From: Hofstenia miamia
Taxonomy: Eukaryota > Xenacoelomorpha > Acoela > Hofsteniidae
Assembly: GCA_900660155.1 (NCBI GenBank)
Contig: CABFPE010000140.1
Coordinates: forward strand, 1,392,548-1,456,547
Length of the DNA: 64,000 nucleotides
Reading direction: 5' to 3'
Shown here: piece after piece, positions 24,790 to 35,409 of the stretch
Layout of the letters: every line of letters starts with the position of its first letter
Position numbering within the stretch: position 1 is the stretch's first letter
Made by a program: the position numbers and the translations under genes
The notes under the pieces: model-generated
The model's input: only the letters and a program-made list of their open reading frames with translations
Told to the model about the DNA's origin: nothing
Databases searched by the model: none

Positions 24790-24879
24790 AATAAAACATA
24801 AACAATTAAAAGAGATTATTTTCTTTAGATATAGCTTTGTAACGCAATTCAAATTCCATTAAGTTTATATACCAATAAA
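24790..24879 (+). terminator. Two polyadenylation hexamers downstream of the GPCR
   Basis: AATAAA occurs at 24790-24795 and again at 24874-24879, 17 and 101 bases after the stop. Either could define the 3' end. Confidence 0.5.
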
Positions 24880-25004
24880 AATGTCAAAAAATAAAAATGT
24901 TTCTTTAATGATTGTACTATAATATGATCTATTTTCGTTAATTAATATTTTAATGAAGAGACTAAAGTAAATGGGCTGTAACATGAAGATGTCACTTGCA
25001 TCAA

Positions 25005-25345
25005 AGGTAGAGGTCTGCCGTGCGGTATCGGATTAAAAAATGTGGTACTGTTAACGGTACGGTACTACCTTAAAAATCACTAACGGAACGGTACCGGGAC
25101 GTCAGCATAAATTTTTCGTTTTTAAGAATTAAAGGATTGTTTTGTTTTTTCTGGTTTCTTATTTTTAGTGTTTGTGGTACCGGTTGTTTGTTTTTGAAAA
25201 AATTGATGGAATATTTTGTGCTCTCTTTTTTTTCGCATTTTGAGAGGTGCCTGTATCGTGGGACGAAACGGCACCGATAATAGGATTTGCAGTACCGGAA
25301 AGCTACCGGTAACGAACGGGACCGGGCCAAGAGAGGTCACAATCC
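25005..25345. repeat. GGTACC-rich block, possible non-autonomous transposon
   Basis: Variants of CGGTACCG and its halves recur many times on both strands (for example near 25022, 25058, 25092, 25178, 25295), with CG content far above the surroundings. Left and right edges both contain GAGGTC-like words, but I could not align convincing terminal inverted repeats or a target duplication. This composition is seen in some hAT-derived non-autonomous repeats; the assignment is a guess. Confidence 0.3.
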
Positions 25346-25465
25346 ACATGTTGCTATAAAAAGGCTAGAAATCAATCTTTCTAATATTCAAGAATATGTT
25401 TGTAAATGCAAAAATATAAAGAATAAAACTCAATTCATGATATTTATTATTTTTTTGAAATTATA

Positions 25466-26938
25466 CACTGGCGACAAAAAGAATGTAACACTTTTCAATT
25501 TTGAAAATGGCAAATTTAAGCTAAATTGAATATAGCTGTTTAAATAACGTATATCTCTTTTGATTCTTATTTTATTTCTCTACTTTCATCTGTTCATATT
25601 TAAGTTAACTTCAAATAGATAAAGGCAAAAAAACTCCGCATGCAGCAAATAAGGTTGAAGCTATTTTAAAACTACACTTTAGGCAAATAAGACATCTCTG
25701 TAATGGTAAACATTACTGTTCCAAAGTATGAAGTACAATGTAACACTTAGTCAATACCGGAATGCCTCAACTCTCGCGCAGTTAACGTCAAGAACTCATT
25801 AATCTATGCCTTCCTGCTTTATTAAATCGCAGCAGATTGAAATGTGATGAGAAAAGTGTTCGTATGATTGTGCACAACCCCCAAAACACTGGTAGTGTCC
25901 GTGATGAACCTAAATCAGGCCGTCTTAGAGTTATTTCTTACAGAAATCTGCAGCCTCAGAAACAGATTTGAAACGCATGCCCAAACACAGCAACAGAGTA
26001 GCCTTTTTAAAAACGGCCGTCTTTCTAGATAAGAACAGATTAAAGAAATTAAATTTTCGAAGAGTGCTGCAAGACGCAATCCAATGATTTCCGTAAAAAA
26101 CCATCTGAACTCCATCTGATGCAATGAAAACCATGATTATTAGCATTGGTAAAGATTATTCTTAGGGACGAAAACAAGTTCAATAGGCTTGGCATTGATA
26201 GTAGGCAGTACAATCGTAAAAGGAAGGGTTAGGAATTTCATCATAGATGTAGAACTTCAATGTTACAAGTTTGTTAGTTGGTGGAGGTAAATGGTGCGTT
26301 ATTTGTCCTAATGGTTCAGGAGCTATAGTTCGCTTGCAGGGTAGAATAAATTCGCCCAAGTACAATGATATGTTGACTAGACATTTTCCACCTTACTTTG
26401 GACAGAATTTGGATGATGATCCTATCTTGAAGTAGGATAACGCTCCCACTCAACCAGCTGGCAATATCAAGAGGTTCTTTGAAGAGAATGACATTCCATG
26501 CACGGATTGGCCTTCACAAACAACTGCTAAGCAATGATAATATTTCAATCTGGAAGAACTTTGGACCAAAATCAAGGAGATTAATTCAAGGAATGCCTAA
26601 ATGATGCGAGCTGTCATTTGCCAAAGAGCTATGCTAATAAATATAAACTTTTTTGTCGTATTTCCGTTGTACTTATGGTTCATTGGTGGTTTAAAGTTAA
26701 ATTAAATAATTTCTATTATGCGGAGTTTCTTTTTGCCTTCTCCGTTTGAAATTAACTTTTAAATAGAAGTTAACACTAGGATGCTTTGATTAAAATTCAA
26801 ATATAAACAGAAAAATTATAGAGGAATAAGAGGCGAATCAAATGAGATATAGGTTACTTAAACAATCATATTCAATTTAGCTCAAATTAACAATTTTTGA
26901 AAAAATGAAAAGTGCGGACTTTCTATTTGCAGCCACTG
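25466..26938 (+). mobile_element. Decayed Tc1-like transposon with long terminal inverted repeats
   Basis: The element lies between TA dinucleotides (25464-25465 and 26939-26940). The left arm (about 25466-25642) and right arm (about 26719-26938) are inverted copies over roughly 180-220 bp, sharing words such as AGCTAAATTGAATAT and AAACTCCGCAT. Between them the plus strand encodes Tc1-type blocks in several frames: GRLSR, SAARRNP, GRINSPKYNDML, then DNAP with FFEENDIPC and a degenerate ELWTKIKE block where IENLW is usual. Many stops and shifts interrupt it, so it is inactive. The long arms resemble the IR/DR group of Tc1 elements. Confidence 0.75.
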
Positions 26939-27446
26939 TACATTCAAAAATATATTTTGGTTCTTATGCTTGCTAGATGGCCTAATAATCGCAGAAATTG
27001 CTTTGATATTGCAATCATAAAATTATATGGTTAGAGTATTTATGCAATCGTCGATGATGCGCTTCGCTTAGTGCATGCTCACTGGGACATATCACGAGTT
27101 AATCGTATTACAAACCAATGATGTATATTTCATTAAAAAATGTATACACTCTAACCAGAAATGTAAATTAAATGTGTATTTCAGCAATATAAATAAAAAA
27201 TTTGGAATTTACATATTTATTAGGAAAATACTCTTCACAACATTATAATTTATTTCAAAAGTTTTGGAAGATGCTTTGACAACGTTAGCAGCCTGATTTG
27301 TTATTCCTACCTTTTAAAGACATGCAATTATGAATAAGTATTAATACAATTGTTTACTTTTCTCTCTGAACAGTCTATTATCATGGTACAAATATTGCAT
27401 ACGTCTAACAGTGGGTTTAATATTTTCGAATATTAGTATTCGTATT

Positions 27447-27712
27447 CTACACCTTTTTCAGATTGGTTTCAGCCAGTTACAAAATGAATTCAGATTTTAC
27501 AAATTGAATTCAGTTATATACAAAAACTGTTCAGATAATTACAAATTCATTCGCCAATTTCTAAATTGAGTTCAGATTTTACAAAATGACTTCAACTCTA
27601 TACAATATGCTTTCAGAATTTTACACAATAGTTTCGCAAAATACAAATTGAGTTCAAATACTTACAAATTGAGTTCAAATATTTACAAATTGAGCTCAGA
27701 TGTAGCCACACT
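27447..27712 (+). repeat. Left terminus: array of about twelve 20-21 bp repeats
   Basis: After the CTACACCTTTTTCAG end, units such as TTACAAAATGAATTCAG, TTTACAAATTGAATTCAG and TTTACAAATTGAGTTCA follow one another at intervals of 20-21 bp up to about 27705. Units differ from one another but match, position by position, the inverse array at the right end (for example the ATACAATATGCTTTCAG unit is present in both). The spacing is close to two helical turns. Confidence 0.85.
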
Positions 27713-27764
27713 TTTGCACTTGTGGCTTGTTCAATTTACTTCAACTTTATATTAATTTATCATC

Positions 27765-29042
27765 ATGCCTCGCGGTCCTTATGCAAAAGTCTCGGCTGCT
27801 GACAGGGCGTGCATCGTTGAATGTGCGGATGGCGGTGGTGACTGAAAAGGGCTCTGTGCTAATTTGCAGGTTAATGCAAAAACCGCTTACGGATGGGTCA
27901 AGGCTGGAGCTCGAGAGCGGAAACCCGCTGCAGGTGGTCGGCGCAAGGCTCTTACGGAAGCACAAGTTGATGTCGTCTGCATAATGATTGAAGATGATCC
28001 TGCTGTGACGCTCAAAGCTCTAAAGGAAAGGAATTTCCAGGATTTTCAAGTGACCGTTGCAGTTTCAACGCTGCATAATTACTTAGAAGGGCGATTGCTG
28101 ACACTGAAGAAAGTGCACTACATAATGGCCGATGCTAACAATTGAAAGGAACAAGGCTCTCCGTATGGAGTATGTGCGGCACATTAGTGCAGACATGCAG
28201 ACAACAAAACGATAATATGGATGGACGAAACAAACATGAACATGTATTGTCGGCGCACACAAGCAAGGGCTCAAGCTGGCCATAGAGCTCCGATAGCTCC
28301 GGGCTCCAAGGATCCAAACGTGCACGTAATTGGTGTCATTACAAACTTCCAGATCATTAAGTGGAGCCGGACTAGAGGAGCATTTTGGTCACAAAGTGCT
28401 AAGGACTGGCTTGCTGACATGCTGCATCATCTACCACAAGGTAATAAATAATTAATTAATTGTGTATATTATGTTTGCTATGCATATGTTGTGTTTTTAA
28501 AAATCTACAAAAACAATCAACGTTTGTTTTCCTTTTTGTATTTAGGGATTGATGTTGGCCAAGTTGTATTAGTTTGTGAAAATGCGCCATGCCACAGTAA
28601 AATTGAAGAGTTGCCGGGTGAATTTCCCGGACTTACGGTACGTCGATTAGGGCCCTATTCGCCNNNNNNNNNNNNNNNNNNNNNNNNNNNNNNNNNNNNN
28701 NNNNNNNNNNNNNNNNNNNNNNNNNNNNNNNNNNNNNNNNNNNNNNNNNNNNNNNNNNNNNNNNNNNNNNNNNNNNNNNNNNNNNNNNNNNNNNNNNNNN
28801 NNNNNNNNNNNNNNNNNNNNNNNNNNNNNNNNNNNNNNNNNNNNNNNNNNNNNNNNNNNNNNNNNNNNNNNNNNNNNNNNNNNNNNNNNNNNNNNNNNNN
28901 NNNNNNNNNNNNNNNNNNNATGCTATGGCGACAATCACTCAGCAGGATTGCGCAAGATGCTGCCAACATGCGCAAGGCTTTTTTGCATCTGTGCTGCGAA
29001 ATGAGGACATGGCTCCCGGGCTATGATCAGTACTTGTGGTAA
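27765..29042 (+). pseudogene. Transposase of the 27.4-29.5 kb element (disrupted, with one intron)
   Basis: The start ATG at 27765 opens MPRGPYAKVSAADRACIVE, an IS630-type N-terminal helix-turn-helix (VNAKTAYGWVKAG). A TGA stands at 27843 where relatives have Trp. A second in-frame stop lies at 28143, followed by a frame change, so the gene is broken. The catalytic domain shows IIWMDETNMN (first Asp), NVHVIGVITN, and VLVCENAPCHSK, where relatives have Asp at the second catalytic position instead of Glu. A 104-base intron (about 28441-28544, GTAATA..TTTAG) splits this domain. The third catalytic residue would fall in the unsequenced gap. The C-terminus resumes at 28920. Confidence 0.75.
28664..28919. 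other. Assembly gap (256 Ns)
   Basis: The sequence is an unbroken run of N within the transposase gene. Open frames that appear to cross it are meaningless. Confidence 1.
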
Positions 29043-29184
29043 TATTATTATTGATAATAAAAAGTTACATGTTTATGGATACATTAACCTTTTTTTGGTT
29101 TGTAAAGTCAATATAAATTGTGAACTTTACATGTACTTATAATTTAGGCTCTAAATTTGGTTTGAAAAAAGTCGTTTTTGAAAA

Positions 29185-29470
29185 TACATGAATATCTGAA
29201 CTCGATTTGTAAATATCTGAACTCAATTTGTAAATATCTGAACTCGATTTGTAAATATCTTAACTCAATTTGTAAATATCTGAACTCAATTTGTATATTG
29301 CCGAACTATTGTGTAAAATTCTGAAAGCATATTGTATAGAGCTGAAGTCATTATGTAAAATCTGAACTCAATTTAGAAATGGCTGAAATCAATGTGTAAA
29401 TTCTGAATTCATTCTGTAAATCACTGAACTCATTTTGTAACTAGCTGAAACCAATCTGAAAAAGGTGTAG
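29185..29470 (-). repeat. Right terminus: inverted array of about fourteen 20-21 bp repeats
   Basis: Read on the minus strand from 29470, the array begins CTACACCTTTTTCAG and runs through units matching those of the left terminus in the same order, then adds two or three extra inner units of nearly identical sequence (TTTACAAATCGAGTTCAG type). The extra inner units suggest unequal expansion of the array. Confidence 0.85.
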
Positions 29471-30127
29471 ATTTTACATTACACTCGAGAATTCTGGAAT
29501 ATGCACAATAACATCCAGTTATGATGAGAATGTCTTATTCGATAAATAATCATGTTTTAATCATATTTTCAAATATATTTTGCATTTAGGCTACATACTA
29601 AACGAGAAATTCATAATTCTGAAATGACCGACAGTCTCTACGTTCAATAAAAAAGTATGTAAACCCTAATAAGAACTAAATGTTTATCTTGCAGATGAAC
29701 TAACTGTTTTCAAACGATGTATCACCTAAATCCACACTTTTTATGTTTCTTGGTTGCTGACATGCTTTTTTAAATTCTCTGCAATTGAATTGAAAAAAAG
29801 TAACTTATTAAATTGTAATGACAAATTTGTTAAAATAGTAATGCATTTCATTGCTAAGGCTTTTTTGAAATATTAATTATTAAGAGTAATATATATAGTT
29901 ATTAAATGCTTTTATTAAGACTTTCAATATCAGTTTTTATAAATGTTTTCATATAAATAACAATATGTATGCGGGTATTTGAATCTTTGCAAGCATTCAT
30001 TATATTGCCAGTCAAGTGAAATTATCTAGCTTAACCATTAATAAGCATTTCACTGAGGCTCAAGTGGTAATCGGTGGTAAAAATAATGTTGCACTTTTAA
30101 TCATCTTCATACGCTGACATCATTTCT
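29471..30127. other. Intergenic, nothing recognised
   Basis: AT-rich sequence between two mobile elements. I see no coding or repeat structure beyond short A/T runs. Confidence 0.5.
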
Positions 30128-30179
30128 TTGCGAGCGGTTGGTCTTGCTGAGCTCTCCGTCCTACGCTCACTCAGTAGTG

Positions 30180-30960
30180 AGAATTTCATAATGAGTGAAT
30201 GTAGCAGAAACACATCTGCTAAACTTCTAGCTCCCTTCAACAATCAATCAGAATTCCAGAGAAGGATGAATGGCCGCAAGTTCAACCACCTAAGAAATCC
30301 GTTGCAACATCACCAATCATCACAAATTTATCGGCCTCCTCACAAACACCCGACGTACGAAAACGGTGAACAGATGCAAGTATGCTTATTTTAGGAACCT
30401 AAAAGGACCCACTCTACTAAAGAAAGACAAAGTTGCCGTACATTCATATCCCGAACCAACCATAGAAGACATGAAGGAAACAATTAAAGAATACACGCCG
30501 TCAGACAACATTAAACAAATAACTCGTCACCATTGGCAGAAATGATGTAATGCAACACTAATCAGAGTACACTATATTATTTAAAAATTTAATAATGCTT
30601 TAAAACATACTTTTACGTCTGCTGTAACATTTTCGAAGAAGTCGCACAGTTTCCAGATGATAACACGTTGAATAAAAAGGTTCAAGAACTTAATTATCTT
30701 ATCCACCAAAACGCAAAAATCCTCGGGTATGCCGTTTTTAAAATTTTTCAATCTTTTTATTTAGGACAAAACATCAACCGTAAATTATTTGCACAGGATG
30801 GTATCCATTTCTCAAGAACACCACCCCGTACTCAACGCTATTACAGCACTGCATCGCCACCTTCATGTCGCCCACGTTCGAACACCCGCAGGTCCAATCA
30901 GTTTTTCCGCCTCATCATTTTAATTGGGCAATTCGGGTGCACTAGAGCCTTTTGATAAAA
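30180..30960 (+). pseudogene. LINE ORF1 remnant with SGNH-hydrolase-like motifs
   Basis: Blocks YPEPTIEDM, a degenerate ITRHHWQK where relatives read HIGTNDV, and LFAQDGIHFSR are spread over three frames in the expected order. The last block corresponds to the catalytic Asp-x-x-His of SGNH esterases found in CR1-group ORF1 proteins. The N-terminal portion is rich in Arg, Asn and His, as for a nucleic-acid-binding region. Confidence 0.55.
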
Positions 30961-33112
30961 CTCACGCTTCTGCCCTGACATCATCGCCGCCTAATTTCTT
31001 CACTCTAACAGAAATTCACAAGCCAAGATCGTTCCTAACTTTTAACAATGTCTTGTAAATAATTATATTTTGTGCATTTACTAACGACGCTCAGGCTATG
31101 GAAATTTCAACATCTAAATGCTAAAAATAATTTTTAATCCTTCTATTGTTACTTAACTTATTTTTTGGTGCTAAATATGAAACTATGCTTTTTTAATATA
31201 AAAAAAGAATATTATGCTCCTATATATTTATTCAATATTTTCCTATCAACAAAAAATCATCTTCATCTTGTATATCAGTATTAAAAAATTACTAAGTATC
31301 TCAATATTTTTTTATTACTAATTCTTCATGGCATTGGAAAGAACCCTGGCCCGATTTTAGATTACGAAACTTATTTCGAAAAATTAAATACAAAAAATAA
31401 CACTTAACTATGCGCATATAGATTTTCAAAACCTGTCAAAGAAAAATTTTGAATTTAAGCAATTTATGTCCAATTTTAAAAATGATGTTATTCTAGGAAT
31501 CTCGGAAATTTGGTTGTAAAACAAAGACTAATAATTGTTGGTATTTCAATAAATCATTATATTAGTTTAGAAAAGATAGGCAAACTAATAATCTATTAGG
31601 AAAATCGAGTTTTGGAGGAGTGTGTCTCATTATTAATACCAAAAATTTTCAAACCTAAATTACGCAAAGATATAAAGTGTAGCGACGCATCGAAATTTGA
31701 AAGCTTGTGAACCAAAAAGAACGAGATAAAATTGACATTTTGCTAAATGTTTAATCTGAATAATGCTAATAAAATTAAGCCATCAAAGGTCACTGCAACG
31801 AGTAGTACGCTTATTGATAACTTCATAGTGCCAGATAATGATTTTTCTAAATATACACACTTTCCTGCTGAATATCTGTTCTCCGATCATTGCATTACTT
31901 CTATTATAGCCTTATAAAACCGGTAAATTCAATAGTTACGAAATGGACCACAATTCGGGAAAGAAATAATCATGATGTTGAAAGACTAAAATCATCGTTG
32001 ACACTATAAAATTGGCATGAAGTATATTATGCACAAGATACTAATTCTATGATAGAAAATTTTATTTCAGTTTTTGAAAAACACCTTAAAATTTTTTGTC
32101 CAGAAAAGAAAATCTTATTTAACCAAAATATTAAAAAGTCTTTTCTAAATATAACAAATCTAAACCTTGGTTAACTGATTTATCAAAAAATTGATTATTG
32201 AAATGAACAACGCTTTTAAAAAATTTCTCATTGACAAAAACTAGTAAAAATTTCTTAACTTATAAAAAAAGCAAGAAATTTATCAATATTGAAAATCGTA
32301 AATCGTTCACTAAATATATTAAAAATGAATTCAAAATTTTACCAAACCAAAAGTACAAATGGAAGCTCATTCATGAAATTGCTAACACAGGAAAATCTAA
32401 ATTTACAATCATTGAGGAGATTAGAGACTGATGGGAACTCATTTACAAATTATTTTGATATTACAAATATACTAAATGAAACATTTGTTAACTTGGGAAA
32501 ATTTAAAGGACTATATATCAAATATCAATCACCAAGAATTAATAATAAAATGCCCTAATTTATTTTTCGTTTTTCGACTACGTACGAAACGATCAAAACT
32601 AATGAACTAAAACCCAATAAATCTAGTGGTCCATCTAAAATTCCTCCTGGATATTAAAAGCAACTGCCTCTATAATTGCTGAAATTCTAAATTTCATCTT
32701 CAAGGAATCCTTAAAAAACAATTTTCCAAATTGTTTGAAACAAGCATATATTACTCCGGTTTTCAAAAAGAAAATTGTAACTTTAGCTATTAATTATAGG
32801 CCGATCTCAATTACTTCGCCAATAAGTAAAACTTTCGAAGGACTCTTACATAATCAAATTAGTGACCACCTTTCAAAGCACCAATTAATGTCAAAAACAC
32901 AATTTGGTTTCTGCAAAAATTTTTCAACTGATGATACTCTTTGTATGCTACCGAAAATTGGCGATCTTCTCTTGAGTCTAATTGGTTACAGTGGCTCGCC
33001 TCGATGTTTCAAAAGCTTTTTACTATTAATCATGATATCTTATATATGAAATTAGAAAACCTAAGATTTTCCGAAAGTAACGTTAAATTAATATCTAGTT
33101 ATCTAATCAACG

Positions 33113-33244
33113 GAATTCAGTGCGTCAAATTATATAATACGTTCTCTAATTGGCTATCTATAAAAGCGGAGTAACGCAAGGTACTATTCTTGGACCGCTA
33201 CTTTTTAACGGATATGTAAACAACATCCACTAACATACGAATTG
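33113..33244 (+). repeat. Left copy of a 132-bp direct repeat flanking the SLC17 pseudogene
   Basis: This LINE segment, from GAATTCAGTGCGTCAAATTA to AACATACGAATTG, is repeated at 34248-34380 in the same orientation. About 12 positions of 132 differ. The right copy keeps the more intact reverse-transcriptase reading (GVPQGTILGPLLF), so the left copy has decayed more or is the derived one. Confidence 0.9.
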
Positions 33245-34247
33245 GCTGGACGATGAGTTTCTATGTCCCTGGTGGCATGGAAATTGTATATGTCGGATTC
33301 ACATCTCTCTATTAAACGTTTCCTATCTTTTGAAAAAGATTATGAAGACGCTAAGGCAATGAGTGATAAACTATTGAGTGAATCAGAAATTAAGAACGAC
33401 AAGTGGAAACTATTTTTTGATTGGAAAGTATACGTTTTAGCTTACACTGATTTGAACTTCACTCTGATATTTAAATTGATCACTATGACAATTCCACAAT
33501 ATTTGGCAGAAGTTATTCATTTTCCAATATTTGACAATGGGTTATTAAGTTCAATCCCGATGATAATCTACACATTTACGTCACTGATCTCTACTTTCAT
33601 TACAAGTTATTGTATCAACAAACTAAATTATGAGCCGCAGAGTTCATTCACTATTTTATACGGTTTTTAATATTTCAGGCTTTATGCTACCATTAATTTC
33701 TCCATTCATAGGCTGCAACGGTTATTTGGCAGTTGTTATCTTCACTCTTTGGATGATGTGCAGCACCGTTTGTTTTTCACATGTCATTTGTGTGATGTCA
33801 CAGTATGACAAGCATATTGGAATAGTCGGAGGAATTGTAACTTCAATTGGAAACTCGGCAGGATTTCTGACTCCTTTAGTTATACATTTTTTTGTGGCAG
33901 ACGATGTCACTGATTCTAGCAACTGGATAGATGCGTTTATTACATTGGGCGTGCTCGATCTTCTTGGATCAGTATTTTTCAACATGGTTCTGTGGATTAA
34001 ACAAACTAATTCATATTTACTTGGCAAAAACTCTGTAAACGTTGAGTAAAAATATAAATATAGTTCTTGTTTGAAAGTGTAAAATCTCGAAGACAAATAA
34101 GTTTTGAGGTATATGAGCGTAAGAAATGATATTTTACTGTAATTCGTGAAATCTGTATACATTCAGTTTCAGGCAAAATTTATCATGGATATGGAAATGA
34201 TTAGCTATAAAATACAACACTCTTGTTTGATTAATGTCAAACTAACA
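33245..34247 (+). pseudogene. SLC17-family (sialin/vesicular glutamate transporter type) processed pseudogene
   Basis: The coding remnant begins right at the LINE breakpoint with GWTMSFYVPGGMEIVYV, matching transmembrane segment 6 of SLC17 carriers. It continues in a second frame with YMSDSHLSIKRFLSFEKDY, VIHFPIFDNGLLSSIP and ITSYCINK, then in a third frame with FMLPLISPFIGCNGYLAVV, GIVTSIGNSAGFLTPLV and LDLLGSVFFNMVLW to a stop at 34047-34049. Two frameshifts (near 33275 and 33620) break it. About half the family's usual length is present, and no introns interrupt it although animal SLC17 genes have several. The 3' remainder (34050-34247) looks like UTR without a poly(A) run. This is best read as a 5'-truncated retrocopy inside the LINE. 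SLC17 proteins are 12-TM anion carriers; the functional parent is not in the window. Confidence 0.75.
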
Positions 34248-34380
34248 GAATTCAGTGCGTCAAATTAAATAATACTTTCTCTAATTGGCTATCTATAAAA
34301 AACGGAGTACCGCAAGGTACCATTCTTGGACCGCTACTTTTTAACATATATGTAAACGACATGCAGCAACATACGAATTG
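34248..34380 (+). repeat. Right copy of the 132-bp direct repeat
   Basis: It restarts the LINE reverse transcriptase at the point where the left copy began, overlapping it by the whole repeat, and continues without break into the YADD block and the C-terminal half. Confidence 0.9.
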
Positions 34381-35409
34381 ACAATCGATTCAATACGCCG
34401 ATGATATATGCATTTTTAGTGGAAATACATCATTAAATCAAGCAATAAATGATGTAGAACAAAATTGTGAAAAATTGAGTAAATATTTTAACATGCACAA
34501 ATTAAACAACAACTGTGAAAAAACTGAATTTTGCAACCTAAATCCTCAGGGAAAAAGTGTATTACTATCGAATTGTTCACTTACTTTTAATAGCGTCTCA
34601 ATCTCCCCTAAAGAATCCTGCAAATATCTAGGCATAACTATTGACTCAAAATTGACATACAAGCTGCAAGTAAAAGAAATTTTAAAGCGCATGACAATAA
34701 GTATTCAAACAATATCACACGTAGCTCAACATTTATCCTCTGCCAATATGATTCAATTATTTAATGGTTTAGCCATGAGTCCTCTTAATTATTCAAATAC
34801 ACTTTTTTCAAGTTTAAATGAATCATTAGTAAAAAAACTTACAATACAATTAAAATGGCCATTGAATGTTTGTCAGAAAAACTCCTCCAAAACAAGAAAT
34901 TTCATTTTGTGATCTTTGCTGTTTCCAAATCAACTTTTTATTTTTAATATTTTGATAAAGATTTTTAAAATAAATCAATTACCTCCTTATAATTTAATAT
35001 CATTTCCAAACTTTTGTCATAAGCGCAATATAAGAACTAATCATTATATTAGCATTAAATTTTGTAAAAAAATCAAGCAACAGTCTTTTATTAATGTTGC
35101 AATTCGAAATTTGAAACGATTACCAAATGACATTAAAATAATGAAGAGTGCAATTAAGTTTAAAAAAATTGAAAGCATTTATATTGAAAGAAAAATTCAT
35201 TTTGGGTAAATCATGGTTAGGATTCAAATTTTACAATAAAGATTATACAATAAGGCGCAATTAATTTCCATAGCCTGAACAGAACAGATTTTGTAGTATT
35301 ATTTTTTTTGTAAATATAGTTATTGGTTTTCATTCTTGATGCTATTCATATAATAACCAGTCTCGTAATTAAAAATATTATCTGAATAAGGAATATCTTA
35401 TCTTATCTA

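Larger units (their letters stand above)
27447..29470 (+). mobile_element. IS630/Tc1-superfamily transposon with termini made of about 20-bp repeats
   Basis: The ends are CTACACCTTTTTCAGATTGG on the left and its inverted copy on the right. The trinucleotide ATT flanks both sides (27444-27446 and 29471-29473) and may be a target duplication. Each terminus is a long inverted repeat built from 12 to 14 units of 20-21 bp (consensus core TTTACAAATTGAGTTCAG). Inside lies a broken, once-spliced transposase gene. The middle of its C-terminal part is lost in an assembly gap at 28664-28919. Terminal repeats of this design are unusual for the Tc1/mariner superfamily, whose arms typically hold only one or two transposase sites each. 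Confidence 0.8.
30128..35409 (+). mobile_element. Near-complete, decayed CR1/L2-like LINE interrupted by an SLC17 retrocopy
   Basis: Parts appear in LINE order. ORF1 (about 30180-30960) has an SGNH-hydrolase-like core, VAVHSYPEPTIEDMKETI, later VQELNYLIHQNAKILG, and INRKLFAQDGIHFSR at its C-terminus. The apurinic-type endonuclease (about 31430-31920) shows LGISEIWL and ends in YLFSDHCIT (SDH). The reverse transcriptase (about 32560-35215) contains YITPVFKKK, NYRPISITSPISKTFE, a QGTILGPLLFN block and a YADD site near 34397. The 3' end is a TTATC-type tail (about 35395-35408), as in the copy at 21.4 kb. Stops and frame changes show it is dead. ORF1 with an esterase-like fold is characteristic of the CR1 group. 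The insertion at 33245-34247 splits the reverse transcriptase. Confidence 0.75.

Noticed and set aside
27447-27712. CRISPR-like array
   Set aside because: Repeats are contiguous 20-bp units without unique spacers, occur inverted at the other end of a transposon, and the genome is eukaryotic.
28633-28975. Open frames spanning the N run
   Set aside because: They exist only because unknown bases contain no stops.
33263-34049. Functional SLC17 gene made of two exons
   Set aside because: The two open frames overlap without a splice pair, and the homology changes frame twice. The 5' half of the gene is replaced by LINE sequence, so a retrocopy pseudogene fits better.
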